Positions 32,374-41,025 of a stretch of 50,429 nucleotides of DNA are shown piece by piece. Position numbers and translations under genes: made by a program. A model generated the notes under the pieces. That model had not been told where the DNA came from. It saw only the letters and a program-made list of their open reading frames with translations, and did no database searches. Within the stretch, counting starts at the first letter, position 1, and every line of letters starts with the position of its first letter. Location of the stretch: positions 1 to 50,429 of the forward strand of contig JBAUWJ010000235.1 of NCBI GenBank assembly GCA_049583715.1, given 5' to 3'. This DNA is from JAANXG01 sp049583715. Lineage in GTDB: Bacteria > Pseudomonadota > Gammaproteobacteria > Arenicellales > JAANXG01.

Positions 32374-32907
32374 TCAGGCCGCGGTTCCGGACCACGGGTG
32401 CTTGTCCAGCTCCACCATCAAGTCGTCCGACGCGGACTCGAGCACATGTTGCAGGTCGTCGTAGCTCATTTCCTTCGGAAGATTGGCCCGGAATCGCGCC
32501 TTGAACAGGTGCCCGCTGGACATGGGTGTATCCGCCACCGAGGTGCTCAGGCTTTCGATGTTGATGTGGTGACCGGCGAGCAGCTCGGCGATCTCCTCGA
32601 CGATGCCGGGCCTGTCGTTGGCAACGATGCTGACCATCACGAAGTGATGGGGCTCGGGCGTGGCGGGAGTCGTTCGCTCGAAGCTGATGTGCAGCTCGTG
32701 AGGATCCACCGCACGCAGGGCATCCTCCAGCTCCTGTTCGCGTGCTTCGGGTACCTCCAGCAGGACGATTCCCGCAAACTTGCCGCCCAGGTGGGACATG
32801 CTGCTGTCCAGCCAGTTACCGCCATGCTCGGTAATGGTTTCAGCCAGCATCTGCACGATCCCCGGGTGGTCGTCAGCGATCACCGATAGAACGATCTCTT
32901 GTTTCAT
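32374..32907 (-). CDS. GcvR-like protein with two ACT domains
   Basis: 177 residues from ATG 32907, preceded by GGGAG; an upstream in-frame ATG at 32931 is less likely. Two ACT domains: about 1-80 (IVLSVIADDHPGIVQMLAETITEHGGNWLDSSMS) and 90-170 (VMVSIVANDRPGIVEEIAELLAGHHINIESLSTSV). The layout and length are those of glycine cleavage system repressor GcvR and relatives, which act by protein contact with GcvA and do not bind DNA. No gcv genes are in the window, so the symbol is withheld. Confidence 0.88.
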   Translation of the reverse strand: MKQEIVLSVIADDHPGIVQMLAETITEHGGNWLDSSMSHLGGKFAGIVLLEVPEAREQELEDALRAVDPHELHISFERTTPATPEPHHFVMVSIVANDRPGIVEEIAELLAGHHINIESLSTSVADTPMSSGHLFKARFRANLPKEMSYDDLQHVLESASDDLMVELDKHPWSGTAA

Positions 32908-33087
32908 GACGGTACTCCCGCAGTGATCCATTGTTGACGGGTGGAATTAGATCCGACTCACGGCCGCAGGGCAACACCGCCGGCATAAGAGAATTCGATG
33001 ACGGTGCTCAGGAACGCTTATCGATATTCCGTGTGAGGCTTTTGTGCTACTGTGATTTACTCCGATCAAAGTGGGCATCCAGGCGCC

Positions 33088-34329
33088 ATGAATCGTCTTT
33101 CCACGGCCGGTGTCACAGTGGGCCGCCAGCACGGTGCGATGGACCATGCGTCCCCGCCCTGCGACCTCGACGAGGTTCGCATGTACCGCCTCGGGCGGGT
33201 CCGGCGGATGCTGGTCGAACGCGATCTCGCGGGAATCATCCTTTACGACCAGCTCAATACGCGTTACGCGACCGACGCGACGAACATGCAGATCTGGTGT
33301 CTCCACAATGAGGCGCGCTACATTTACGTGCCCGCCGAAGGACCCGTGGTGTTGTTCGACTACGGGGGCAAATCGCATCTGTGCGAGGGGCTGCCGACCA
33401 TTGACGAAACCCGGGCGCCGGTATCATTTCTCTATTTTCTTGCCGGGCCCAGGAACACCGAGCTCGCGAGGGCGTGGGCGAGGCAGATGGATGGCGTGAT
33501 CCGGGAAACGTCGGGCGGCCACAGGCGGATCGCCATCGATCGCATCGCGCCGCTCGGCGTTCAGGAGCTGGAGCGGCTCGGCTACCAGATCGTGGACGGT
33601 TTCGAGGTGATGGAAAACGCGCGCAAGATCAAGTCGACGGGGGAGATCACGTTGATGCGGGAATCCATCCGGGTGTGCGAGCGGGCCGTGGAGACCATGC
33701 GCCGCCATCTCGCTCCGGGTATCACCGAGAACGCGTTGTGGGCGGAGCTTCACAAGGGCAATATCGCCGGCGGCGGGGAGTGGATAGAGACGCGGCTGCT
33801 GGCTTCCGGGCCGCGCACCAATCCATGGTTCCAGGAGTGCTCCATGCGGCCCATAGACAAGGGCGATATGGTGAGCTTCGATACCGATCTCGTGGGGCCC
33901 TATGGCTACTGCTGCGACATATCCCGCTCGTGGGTCTGCGGCGCCTCTCCCGACGGCGAGCAACGGCGGCTGTATGCGGCCGCCCTTGAGCAGATCAAGC
34001 GCAACACGGAGCTGCTGAGGCCGGGGGTGGGCTTCAGGGAGCTGTCCGATTCGCTGCATCCCCTGGCGGATGAGTACGTGCCCGGCCGCTACGGGCTGGC
34101 GATGCACGGGGTGGGGCTGTGCGACGAGTATCCGGCGATCTACTATCCCCAGGACTATCCCGATTTCGGATACGACGGGGTGATCGAGGAGGGTATGACG
34201 CTGTGTGTCGAGGCTCTGGTCGGGGTCGAGGGCGGCAGGGAATGCGTCAAGCTGGAGGAGCAGGTGCTGATCACGGCGGAAGGCTGCGAGCAGTTATCGA
34301 GCTATCCGCTCGAGGAAGACTGGCTGTAA
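33088..34329 (+). CDS. dddP: DddP-like DMSP lyase (M24 peptidase fold)
   Basis: 413 residues from ATG 33088 (GTG 33052 and ATG 33139 are alternatives). It has the creatinase/M24 pita-bread fold. Segments I associate with DddP are strikingly kept: NTRYATDATNMQIW, GGEWIETRLLASGPRTNPWF and YGLAMHGVGLCDEYP. The six metal-ligand positions are present as D265, D267, D277, H340, E375 and E390, with spacings (2, 10, 63, 35, 15) nearly identical to those I recall for Ruegeria DddP (2, 10, 64, 35, 15). DddP cleaves dimethylsulfoniopropionate to DMS and acrylate. An M24 peptidase with another substrate cannot be excluded without assay or phylogeny. It is monocistronic; a hairpin repeat follows. Confidence 0.78.
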   Translation: MNRLSTAGVTVGRQHGAMDHASPPCDLDEVRMYRLGRVRRMLVERDLAGIILYDQLNTRYATDATNMQIWCLHNEARYIYVPAEGPVVLFDYGGKSHLCEGLPTIDETRAPVSFLYFLAGPRNTELARAWARQMDGVIRETSGGHRRIAIDRIAPLGVQELERLGYQIVDGFEVMENARKIKSTGEITLMRESIRVCERAVETMRRHLAPGITENALWAELHKGNIAGGGEWIETRLLASGPRTNPWFQECSMRPIDKGDMVSFDTDLVGPYGYCCDISRSWVCGASPDGEQRRLYAAALEQIKRNTELLRPGVGFRELSDSLHPLADEYVPGRYGLAMHGVGLCDEYPAIYYPQDYPDFGYDGVIEEGMTLCVEALVGVEGGRECVKLEEQVLITAEGCEQLSSYPLEEDWL

Positions 34330-34379
34330 GCGGAATCCCGTCGTGTGTTGCTTTGCGCAGACGGTAAGGGGAGTGCCCG

Positions 34380-34488
34380 GCATGAACCGGGGAAGGCCTT
34401 CGTGGGCACGCCGTGAATACTTCCCTGTAGGCTCCGCTGCCGTTATCCCTGCGGCAGAGGTCCCACGAAGGCCTTCCCCGGTTCATGC
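34380..34488. repeat. Dispersed hairpin repeat family A, copy 2
   Basis: The outer arms begin GCATGAACCGGGGAAGG and are perfectly complementary over about 27 bp, extending through CCTTCGTGGG. The centre has ACGCCGTGAATACTTCCC and TGTAGGCTC, with an inner stem CTGCCG...CGGCAG. It lies between the DddP-like gene and a conserved hypothetical gene. Confidence 0.9.
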
Positions 34489-34557
34489 TTCAGCGCCGCG
34501 GCGCCCACGATGTGACGTCCGAGTCACGATATCGATGGATTGGTTTTCCCCGTCGCC

Positions 34558-34950
34558 ATGCTGAGGGAAATAAGCGGCGTCAGGCAGGAGCCGGGGAGGG
34601 CGGTGAAGCAGTGGTTCAGCGATGAAGCCATGGATCTGTTCGTCTGGCGGGATTCGCAGGGCGGGGTGGAAAAGTTTCAGCTCGCTTTCAAGGTGGCCGG
34701 CGAGGAAGGCGCGGGGCGGGAACGGGCGTTGACCTGGAGCGCGGCAACCGGATTTCTGCAGCATCGGGTGGACGACGGCGAGCAGCGGCCCGATCGCTAC
34801 AAGGCCACACCCATACTGGTTCCGTCGGTTGACGCTCCGCCTGAGGATTTGTCCTCGACCTTCATCGACCGCTCTGCAGAGCTGGATCCCGATGTCCGTG
34901 TATTCGTTGCAGGCAAGCTGGACGAGCTGCGGGCGAGCTCGGGGACTTGA
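34558..34950 (+). CDS. Conserved hypothetical protein
   Basis: 130 residues from ATG 34558 (MLREISGVRQEPGRAVKQWF). It has no signal peptide or membrane segment. Apparent beta-rich segments are AMDLFVWRDSQGGVEKFQLAFK and ERALTWSAATGFLQHRVDDG. I recall similar proteins opening with MLREI in other Proteobacteria, but no function. It ends 27 bp before the methyltransferase gene, on the same strand. Confidence 0.75.
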   Translation: MLREISGVRQEPGRAVKQWFSDEAMDLFVWRDSQGGVEKFQLAFKVAGEEGAGRERALTWSAATGFLQHRVDDGEQRPDRYKATPILVPSVDAPPEDLSSTFIDRSAELDPDVRVFVAGKLDELRASSGT

Positions 34951-34977
34951 TGGCACGCCGGTTACGAGGTGCCGGTT

Positions 34978-35736
34978 ATGAGTGAGGCGCGAAGGCTCGA
35001 AAGGGCGTACAGCTCGCCGGAAATCGCACACCAGCGGTACCGGACGCTGCTGGCGCTGAACATGCAGCCGGGCGAATGGTTCCTGGACGCCGGGTGCGGG
35101 CCCGGGTTGCTCACCGAAGCCGTGGCCCGCCAGGTAGGGAGTGAAGGCCGGGTCCTGGCGGTGGACAAGAGCGCCGAGATGCTCGATCTCGCGGCGGAAC
35201 GCTGCCGCAAGCTGCCCTGGGTGGAGCTCAGGAAAGGGTTGATACGACACTTCGATGAGGCGGACGGTCTGTTCGACGCCCTGGCCTGTAGTCAGGTGCT
35301 GCTCTACGTGGAGGACGTGGCGGGGGTTCTCGCGGAGATGCACCGGGTCCTCAAGCCGGGCGGCCGGCTCGTCATCGTCGAGACGGACTGGCGGAGCTGC
35401 GTGTTGAACAGCAGCGACTTCGCACTCTCCGAGGCCATGATCAAAGCCTGGGACGACGCGGTGGTGTCGCCGAACCTGCCCGTGAAGTTGATGCCGCTGC
35501 TTCGATCACTGGGCTTCAATGCCGTCAGCGTCGAGCCCATCCCGGTGCTGAACACCAGCCTGCTCGAAGACGGCTACTCGAGCGACATCATCGGCTGGTT
35601 CGCGCGCAAGGCGGTCGAGCAGGGAGCGGCGAGCGAGTCGCAGGCGCACGATTGGCTCCAGGACCTGCAGGAGAAGTCCCGCCGGGGCGAGTATTTCTTC
35701 TGCGTCAACCGGTTCCTGTTCTCTGCGGTGAAATAG
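34978..35736 (+). CDS. SAM-dependent methyltransferase (class I)
   Basis: 252 residues from ATG 34978, chosen over GTG 34969 because GAGGTG sits seven bases before it. Motif I is FLDAGCGPGLLTEAV, followed by GRVLAVDKSAEMLDLA, then FDALACSQVLLYVED and the LKPGGRLVIVETDW segment after motif III. It resembles the UbiE/Coq5-like methyltransferase_11 group. The substrate is not evident from context. A pair of hairpins lies between it and the convergent AsmA-like gene. Confidence 0.9.
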   Translation: MSEARRLERAYSSPEIAHQRYRTLLALNMQPGEWFLDAGCGPGLLTEAVARQVGSEGRVLAVDKSAEMLDLAAERCRKLPWVELRKGLIRHFDEADGLFDALACSQVLLYVEDVAGVLAEMHRVLKPGGRLVIVETDWRSCVLNSSDFALSEAMIKAWDDAVVSPNLPVKLMPLLRSLGFNAVSVEPIPVLNTSLLEDGYSSDIIGWFARKAVEQGAASESQAHDWLQDLQEKSRRGEYFFCVNRFLFSAVK

Positions 35737-35860
35737 ATCCGCGCCGAAGCCCCCAACGACGCTGTCTGCGCGTGGTTCATTCTGCCTCACCGCAACCTGT
35801 CCTATTGGAGAAAGGGAATTTGCGAGGGGCGTGGTCTGGATAGGGTCGTGGAAGAAGGTT

Positions 35861-35962
35861 CCTTCTCCCTGAGGGAGAAGGACAGGATGAGGGGGCGGCG
35901 CAAAGAGGTTTATATGCGCTGTCCTCCCCCTCGCCCCTGCCCTCTCCCCGTTGGGGAGAGGG
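35861..35962. terminator. Paired hairpins forming a bidirectional terminator/REP-like element
   Basis: CCTTCTCCCTGAGGGAGAAGG (35861-35881) and CCCTCTCCCC-GTT-GGGGAGAGGG (35940-35962) are each near-perfect stems. The sequences between them (GACAGGATGAGGGGG and TCCTCCCCCTCGCCCC) are also partly complementary. It lies between two convergent genes, so it may end both transcripts; it also has the form of a dispersed extragenic palindrome. Confidence 0.6.
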
Positions 35963-36001
35963 AGTATTCTTGCCTTTGCCCCGGTCCTGTCGATTCCGCT
36001 G

Positions 36002-39000
36002 CTAGTTCTTCTTCTTCCCGAAGATATCAATCAGTCCCTTGATGACCTGCTCTTCCTGGGTCTGCTTCTTTTCAGTCGGCGTAGGTTTGCTCTGACTCTG
36101 CGCCTCGGCCGGCTGCGGCGCCCCGCTCTGTTCCTGTTGGGTGTCGGCCGCGTCCTGTGCCTTGAGCTGCTCGGCCCAGGGGAGGGGATCCACGGAGGCT
36201 TCGGGAATGGGTCCGCTGCCGCCAGTGACCTTGCCCGCCACCGCGCCCAACAGCGCACCGGCGAGCGCGCTCTTCGACGACGCCGCTTTCTGGGCGCGCA
36301 GGCGCGCGAGGTCGGCGGCGGCGCTCTTGAAATCGATCGAGGGGCCGGACAGCGCGCCCTTGATCGGCACGCGCAGGGCATCGTTGTCCGCCACCGTGAG
36401 GTGGAACACCCGTTTCATGGTGTCCGGCATGAAGGCGAGGGTGAGATCGGCTCGATCCTTGCCGACGTCGGCGCTGCCCCAGGTCGCGAGGTGCAGTTTG
36501 TCGGCGAGCAGCAGGTCGAGGCGCTTGGAATAGATGATCCGTCCATCCTTGAGCGACATCACGCCCGGCGTGAACCACGCCACCCATTCCTGGCGCCCCA
36601 CGTCGCCGAGCTTGCCGAACTGCTGCGCGAGGCCGGTTATTCCCCGCAGGATCCAGCCGTTCTTGAGCACGATCTTGCCGAAGTCCAGCGTCATTTTCGG
36701 AATGGTGATCCTCGAGAAGTCATAGTTCTTCAACGGTATCAGCACGCCTTCGGGTGGGATCTCGAACCGGATCGGCTGCTCCGCCCGCTGGGTCGTCTCG
36801 AAGATCGGGTGGATCTTGGCGAGCACTTTCTGACCGAACTCGGGCGTCGGCTCGAACTTGGCCTGGAGCGGGGCTGTCAGCGTCAGTCCCTTCTCGTCCA
36901 CCCGGGCCTTGACGTCCGCCTGGGTGTTGGGTGCGTCCACCGTGAGTGATACCGGGCCCTGCATCTTGTTCAGGTCGGCGTTCACCGCGATGTTGGCGGT
37001 CGCGCCCAGGGAGGCGCTCACCAGTCCATCCATGCTCATGAGCTGGTCCACGAGGGCCACGGGGAGCTGGTGCAACTGGCCGTCCAGCTTCATGGACAGA
37101 TCGTCGCTGCCGAGCTCGCCCTTGGCGTTCAGCAGGTTCCCGGCCGTCAGACCGAGCGACAAGTCCCCGGGCTTGTTGTCACCGGATCGCACCTGACCCT
37201 TGAGGTTCAGCTCGGCGTGCCCACGCTTGTCGCCGCCGAAAGCGAACGTCGCCCGGGTGTTGTCCATGAGGGTGGATACCTTGCCGGGCGATTCCAGGCT
37301 CAGGGCCTCCACCTGCAGGCTGCCGCGGGTGCTGACGCCGTCGTAGGCGAAGGGCTTGAGCGGCAGGACCAGCTCGTCGATGGCAGCCTGCGCCGTGGCC
37401 TTGCCCTTGAGCGTGACCTTCGGTCCGCTGCCTGCTTGCCAGCCGGCGAGCATCGCGGGCGTAATCGTGACTTTGAGGCTGGCCGGCTTCGCAAGGGTGA
37501 GCCGCGTCAGGCCCTCGTCGATGGCGGCGCTGATCGCGCCCTTGACGCCGGTACTGTCGAACGAGATGTCGCTGGTAACGGCCTTGAGGGAAGCGTCGGC
37601 CTTGAGGCCGGTCCGGGCGTCGAGCTGGACCGTGAGGGGCGACGCGTCCATGGATGCGAGTGGGCCCGCGCTCTGGCTCACGCGGGCCGACCCGTGCAGA
37701 TCGATCGCGTCGAGGGACTTGCCGCCGAGACTCAGTTTGAAGTCCTCGACGTGCGTCGACTGGTGGCTCCGGGTATCGTCGACCTCCAGGGCCGCCGTGC
37801 CGAGCGCGCCTTCCAGGCGCGTCTGCGCGGGTCGCAGCGCCGGACCAGGGCCGGCCGGCAGAGGCATTTGCAGGGCAGTGAGGTCGAAGGTCCAGTCGGA
37901 AGGCCGGGCGAGCGCGTAGCCGGAGCTGCCGGCGGTGATGCGCTGCCAGAGATCCGGCGTCAGCGTGAACCGAATGTGGGCCGGCTTCGACAATGCGAGC
38001 TGGTTCTTGACCGCGAAGCTGAGCGTGCCGGTCTTGAGCCGGTCGGAGTCGATGCTCGCGGTGACGCCCATCTTCCCGTCTTCAGCAGTGTCGGCATTCA
38101 GGTTGACGGCGAACGACGGGCCGATAGCCGCGGTCAGCAGACCGTTTTGCTGCATGACGGTATCGATCAGACTGGTCGGGATGCCGCTGATCGACGACTC
38201 GGCCTTCACCAGCGCCTTGTTCGGCTGCAGCTTGCCGGCTTTGTCGAACAGGTGCTTGACGTCGGCGTCCACGGTCAGGTTCCCGGCCTTGCCGCCGGCG
38301 GACGGCTTGCCGTTCACCTGTATCCGGACGTCGTCGCCCAGCTTCGGGCTGTCCACGACCAGGCGAAGACCGCTCACGCTTGCTTCGCCGAGTTGCTTGA
38401 TGCCGGTAAACCGCACGTCGGAGCGCGCATCGAGGCCCATCCTGAGCGCCACGTTGGCCGGGCTGAACTTCTCCAGGGGAACGTCGAGCTTCGCTATCGT
38501 CAGATGAAGCGGCACGGACTTGGCGAGACGCGGACCGGGACTGCCGGGCGCCGAGTGGTCGAGCGCATCGACCAGTGCGGGGCTGAGCTGCAGCTCCAGC
38601 TCGGCGGGGCTCGCGAGCTCGAACCGACCCTTGGCCAGGAATCCCGCCAGCTTCAGGTTGGCGTTCGGCGCCTTCGCGTCCACGACGATGTCCTGCCGGT
38701 CGGCGCCTCCGGTTGCCTTCACGTGGAGGCTCGTTCGGTCGCCGAGGGCGGCGCCGAGGACGCCGCCGGCATGCAGGAGCTGGTCCAGCGCGGCCACCGG
38801 CAGGTCGTCGACGCTCGCGTTGAGGTTGACCTGCGCCGAGCCGGGGCTCGGTCGGCCGTGCGTGAACAGGTGCTTGACCGTGCCGTCGAGCGTGATATCG
38901 CCGGTCAGGTCCCCCTGCCGGCTCTGGCCACCGAAAGTGAGCTTGAGCGGCTCGTCGGGCGCCGACATATCTATCGCCCCCGACAGCTTGTCCAGAACCA

Positions 39001-39544
39001 CGGGCTCGATACCGGGCGCCGAGATGGATACACGGCCGTCGATCAGCGCCATGTTCCCCGTCACGGGAAGGACGGCACCACCGCCGCCTTGGGACTTCTG
39101 ACCGGATGTGCCGCCCAGAGCCTTGGCCAGGTTGCTGTTACCTTGCGCATCGAAGCTGAGATTGGCGTCGAGGCCGCGCACCACCGTCCGACCGAGGGAC
39201 AGATGCTGGCGCAATGCGTCCAGAAGGCTCATGTCCGTGGTGAGCTCCTTCAGAGTCACGACGGGCCGCCCCTGGGGATCGTCGACCGCGAGCTCGTGCA
39301 GGGACTGGCCGCCGAGCCAGGACAGGGAGAGGTCCTTCACCGCGATCCGGCCCGGAATGGAGCCGTTGACCCAGCCCAGCACCATGCCGCGCGCCCATGA
39401 AGTGGAGAGCAGGGTCGGCGCCCCCGCCACCAGGGCGGCGATGAGCAACAGGATCGCCAGCAATATCCAGAGATAGCGCCGGCGAGTCGCGTGGGGAGCA
39501 GCGGGGGATCGTGATGTCTCCGAAGACTGATCTTGGTCGCTCAT
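36002..39544 (-). CDS. Very large AsmA-like membrane-anchored protein
   Basis: 1180 residues. An N-terminal Arg-flanked helix (RRRYLWILLAILLLIAALVAGAPTLL) anchors a long periplasmic region of repeated beta-strand-rich units, many with a pattern of hydrophobic residue, charged residue and DLT/DVKA/DAS ends, as in AsmA, TamB and YhdP-type bridge proteins. DLSLSWLGGQSLHELAVDDPQGRPVVTLKELT is an AsmA-style opening module. The C-terminus (about 1100-1180) is rich in Ala, Gln and Lys with no beta-barrel signature. Such proteins are thought to bridge the membranes for lipid transport. No partner gene is nearby. Confidence 0.8.
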   Translation of the reverse strand: MSDQDQSSETSRSPAAPHATRRRYLWILLAILLLIAALVAGAPTLLSTSWARGMVLGWVNGSIPGRIAVKDLSLSWLGGQSLHELAVDDPQGRPVVTLKELTTDMSLLDALRQHLSLGRTVVRGLDANLSFDAQGNSNLAKALGGTSGQKSQGGGGAVLPVTGNMALIDGRVSISAPGIEPVVLDKLSGAIDMSAPDEPLKLTFGGQSRQGDLTGDITLDGTVKHLFTHGRPSPGSAQVNLNASVDDLPVAALDQLLHAGGVLGAALGDRTSLHVKATGGADRQDIVVDAKAPNANLKLAGFLAKGRFELASPAELELQLSPALVDALDHSAPGSPGPRLAKSVPLHLTIAKLDVPLEKFSPANVALRMGLDARSDVRFTGIKQLGEASVSGLRLVVDSPKLGDDVRIQVNGKPSAGGKAGNLTVDADVKHLFDKAGKLQPNKALVKAESSISGIPTSLIDTVMQQNGLLTAAIGPSFAVNLNADTAEDGKMGVTASIDSDRLKTGTLSFAVKNQLALSKPAHIRFTLTPDLWQRITAGSSGYALARPSDWTFDLTALQMPLPAGPGPALRPAQTRLEGALGTAALEVDDTRSHQSTHVEDFKLSLGGKSLDAIDLHGSARVSQSAGPLASMDASPLTVQLDARTGLKADASLKAVTSDISFDSTGVKGAISAAIDEGLTRLTLAKPASLKVTITPAMLAGWQAGSGPKVTLKGKATAQAAIDELVLPLKPFAYDGVSTRGSLQVEALSLESPGKVSTLMDNTRATFAFGGDKRGHAELNLKGQVRSGDNKPGDLSLGLTAGNLLNAKGELGSDDLSMKLDGQLHQLPVALVDQLMSMDGLVSASLGATANIAVNADLNKMQGPVSLTVDAPNTQADVKARVDEKGLTLTAPLQAKFEPTPEFGQKVLAKIHPIFETTQRAEQPIRFEIPPEGVLIPLKNYDFSRITIPKMTLDFGKIVLKNGWILRGITGLAQQFGKLGDVGRQEWVAWFTPGVMSLKDGRIIYSKRLDLLLADKLHLATWGSADVGKDRADLTLAFMPDTMKRVFHLTVADNDALRVPIKGALSGPSIDFKSAAADLARLRAQKAASSKSALAGALLGAVAGKVTGGSGPIPEASVDPLPWAEQLKAQDAADTQQEQSGAPQPAEAQSQSKPTPTEKKQTQEEQVIKGLIDIFGKKKN

Positions 39545-39685
39545 ACTTGAGTCCTGGGTTCGAGTCGCTGCGCGATATTAACTCATTGCTACCGAGAACA
39601 GGACGGCTCGAATCGCCGGAAAATTCCGCCGATTCCGCCGGCCCAAGCTGGTATTCTTGCCTTCGAACGATTGCTGGAGCAGCCC

Positions 39686-40906
39686 ATGTCCCAAACGTCC
39701 GAATCAGGCCATCCCGACACCGGACCTGCCGTCCAGGCCAGGTTCCGGTGGGACGATCCATTGCTGTTCCTCGATCAGCTCAACGATGAAGAGCGCCTGA
39801 TCAGCGACAGCGCGAGGGAATACTGCCAGTCCCGGTTGATGCCGCGGGTGCTCGAAGCGCATCGCCGCGAGCACTTCGACCGGCAGATCATGAACGAGCT
39901 CGCCGAGCTCGGGTTTCTGGGCGCGACAATCCCGGAGCAATACGGGGGCGCCGGGGCGAGCTACGTCGCCTACGGCCTCATCGCCCGCGAGATGGAGCGG
40001 GTGGATTCGGGCTACCGCTCGGCAATGAGCGTGCAGTCGAGCCTCGTGATGCATCCCATACACGCCTACGGCTCCGAGGCGCAGCGCCGGCGCTACCTGC
40101 CGAAGCTCGCGAAGGCCGAGTGGATCGGCTGCTTCGGTCTCACCGAGCCCGACCACGGCTCCGATCCGGGGGGCATGCGCACCCGGGCGACCGCCCGGGA
40201 CGGCGGTTACGTGCTGAACGGCAGCAAGATGTGGATCACCAACGCGCCGATCGCCGACGTGTTCGTGGTGTGGGCCAAGACCGACGACGATTCGATCCGG
40301 GGTTTCGTGCTCGAGCGGGGCATGGAGGGGCTCGCTACCCAGCGCATCGAGGGCAAGTTCTCGCTGAGGACCTCGGCGACGGGCGAGATCGTCATGAAGG
40401 ACCTGTTCGTTCCCGAGGAAAGCCTGCTGCCGAACGTCTCCGGGCTGCGGGGACCCTTCGGCTGCCTGAACCGGGCTCGCTACGGCATCGCCTGGGGCGT
40501 CATGGGGGCGGCGGAATTCTGCTGGCACGCCGCGCGGCAATACGTGCTGGAGCGCAAGCAGTTCGGACGGCCGCTGGCGGCGAACCAGCTCGTCCAGAAG
40601 AAGCTTGCGGATATGCAGACCGAGATCACCCTGGGGCTGAACGCGGTGTTCCGGCTCGGCCGGCTGATCGACGCCGGCCAGGCGGCACCGGAGGCTATAT
40701 CCCTGCTGAAACGGAACAACTGCGGCAAGGCCCTCGATATCGCGCGCATCGCCCGCGACATGCACGGCGCCAACGGTATCTCGGACGAGTACCACGTGAT
40801 CCGGCACGTCATGAACCTGGAGACCGTGAATACCTACGAAGGCACGCACGACATCCATGCCTTGATCCTGGGGCGTGCCCAGACTGGAATCCAGGCGTTC
40901 ACCTGA
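39686..40906 (+). CDS. gcdH: Glutaryl-CoA dehydrogenase
   Basis: FAD enzyme converting glutaryl-CoA to crotonyl-CoA, 406 residues from ATG 39686, preceded by GGAG. Acyl-CoA dehydrogenase motifs: CFGLTEPDHGSDPGGMRT, WITNAPIADVFVVWAK and ERKQFGRPLAANQLVQKKLADM. The catalytic Glu lies in YEGTHDIHALILGRA at residue 385. The RYGIAWGVMGAAEFCWHAARQYVLER region is typical of GcdH as against other acyl-CoA dehydrogenases. It serves lysine/tryptophan degradation. It diverges from the AsmA-like gene across 141 bp. Confidence 0.93.
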   Translation: MSQTSESGHPDTGPAVQARFRWDDPLLFLDQLNDEERLISDSAREYCQSRLMPRVLEAHRREHFDRQIMNELAELGFLGATIPEQYGGAGASYVAYGLIAREMERVDSGYRSAMSVQSSLVMHPIHAYGSEAQRRRYLPKLAKAEWIGCFGLTEPDHGSDPGGMRTRATARDGGYVLNGSKMWITNAPIADVFVVWAKTDDDSIRGFVLERGMEGLATQRIEGKFSLRTSATGEIVMKDLFVPEESLLPNVSGLRGPFGCLNRARYGIAWGVMGAAEFCWHAARQYVLERKQFGRPLAANQLVQKKLADMQTEITLGLNAVFRLGRLIDAGQAAPEAISLLKRNNCGKALDIARIARDMHGANGISDEYHVIRHVMNLETVNTYEGTHDIHALILGRAQTGIQAFT

Positions 40907-41025
40907 AGCGCGGTTGACATATCCGTTGTCAGCGCTGCACGGAGATACCTCTCCGTGGATCAGGCACGGCAAGTGCGTGATTGAGCGTCCGCGGATCCGA
41001 CTTGGTCTGAACAAGAAGAATAGCC

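Noticed and set aside
37070..39400. A 776-codon open frame antisense to the AsmA-like gene
   Set aside because: Low-complexity Glu/Gly/Arg-rich translation typical of a GC-rich shadow; the minus-strand frame has a TM anchor and regular beta pattern.
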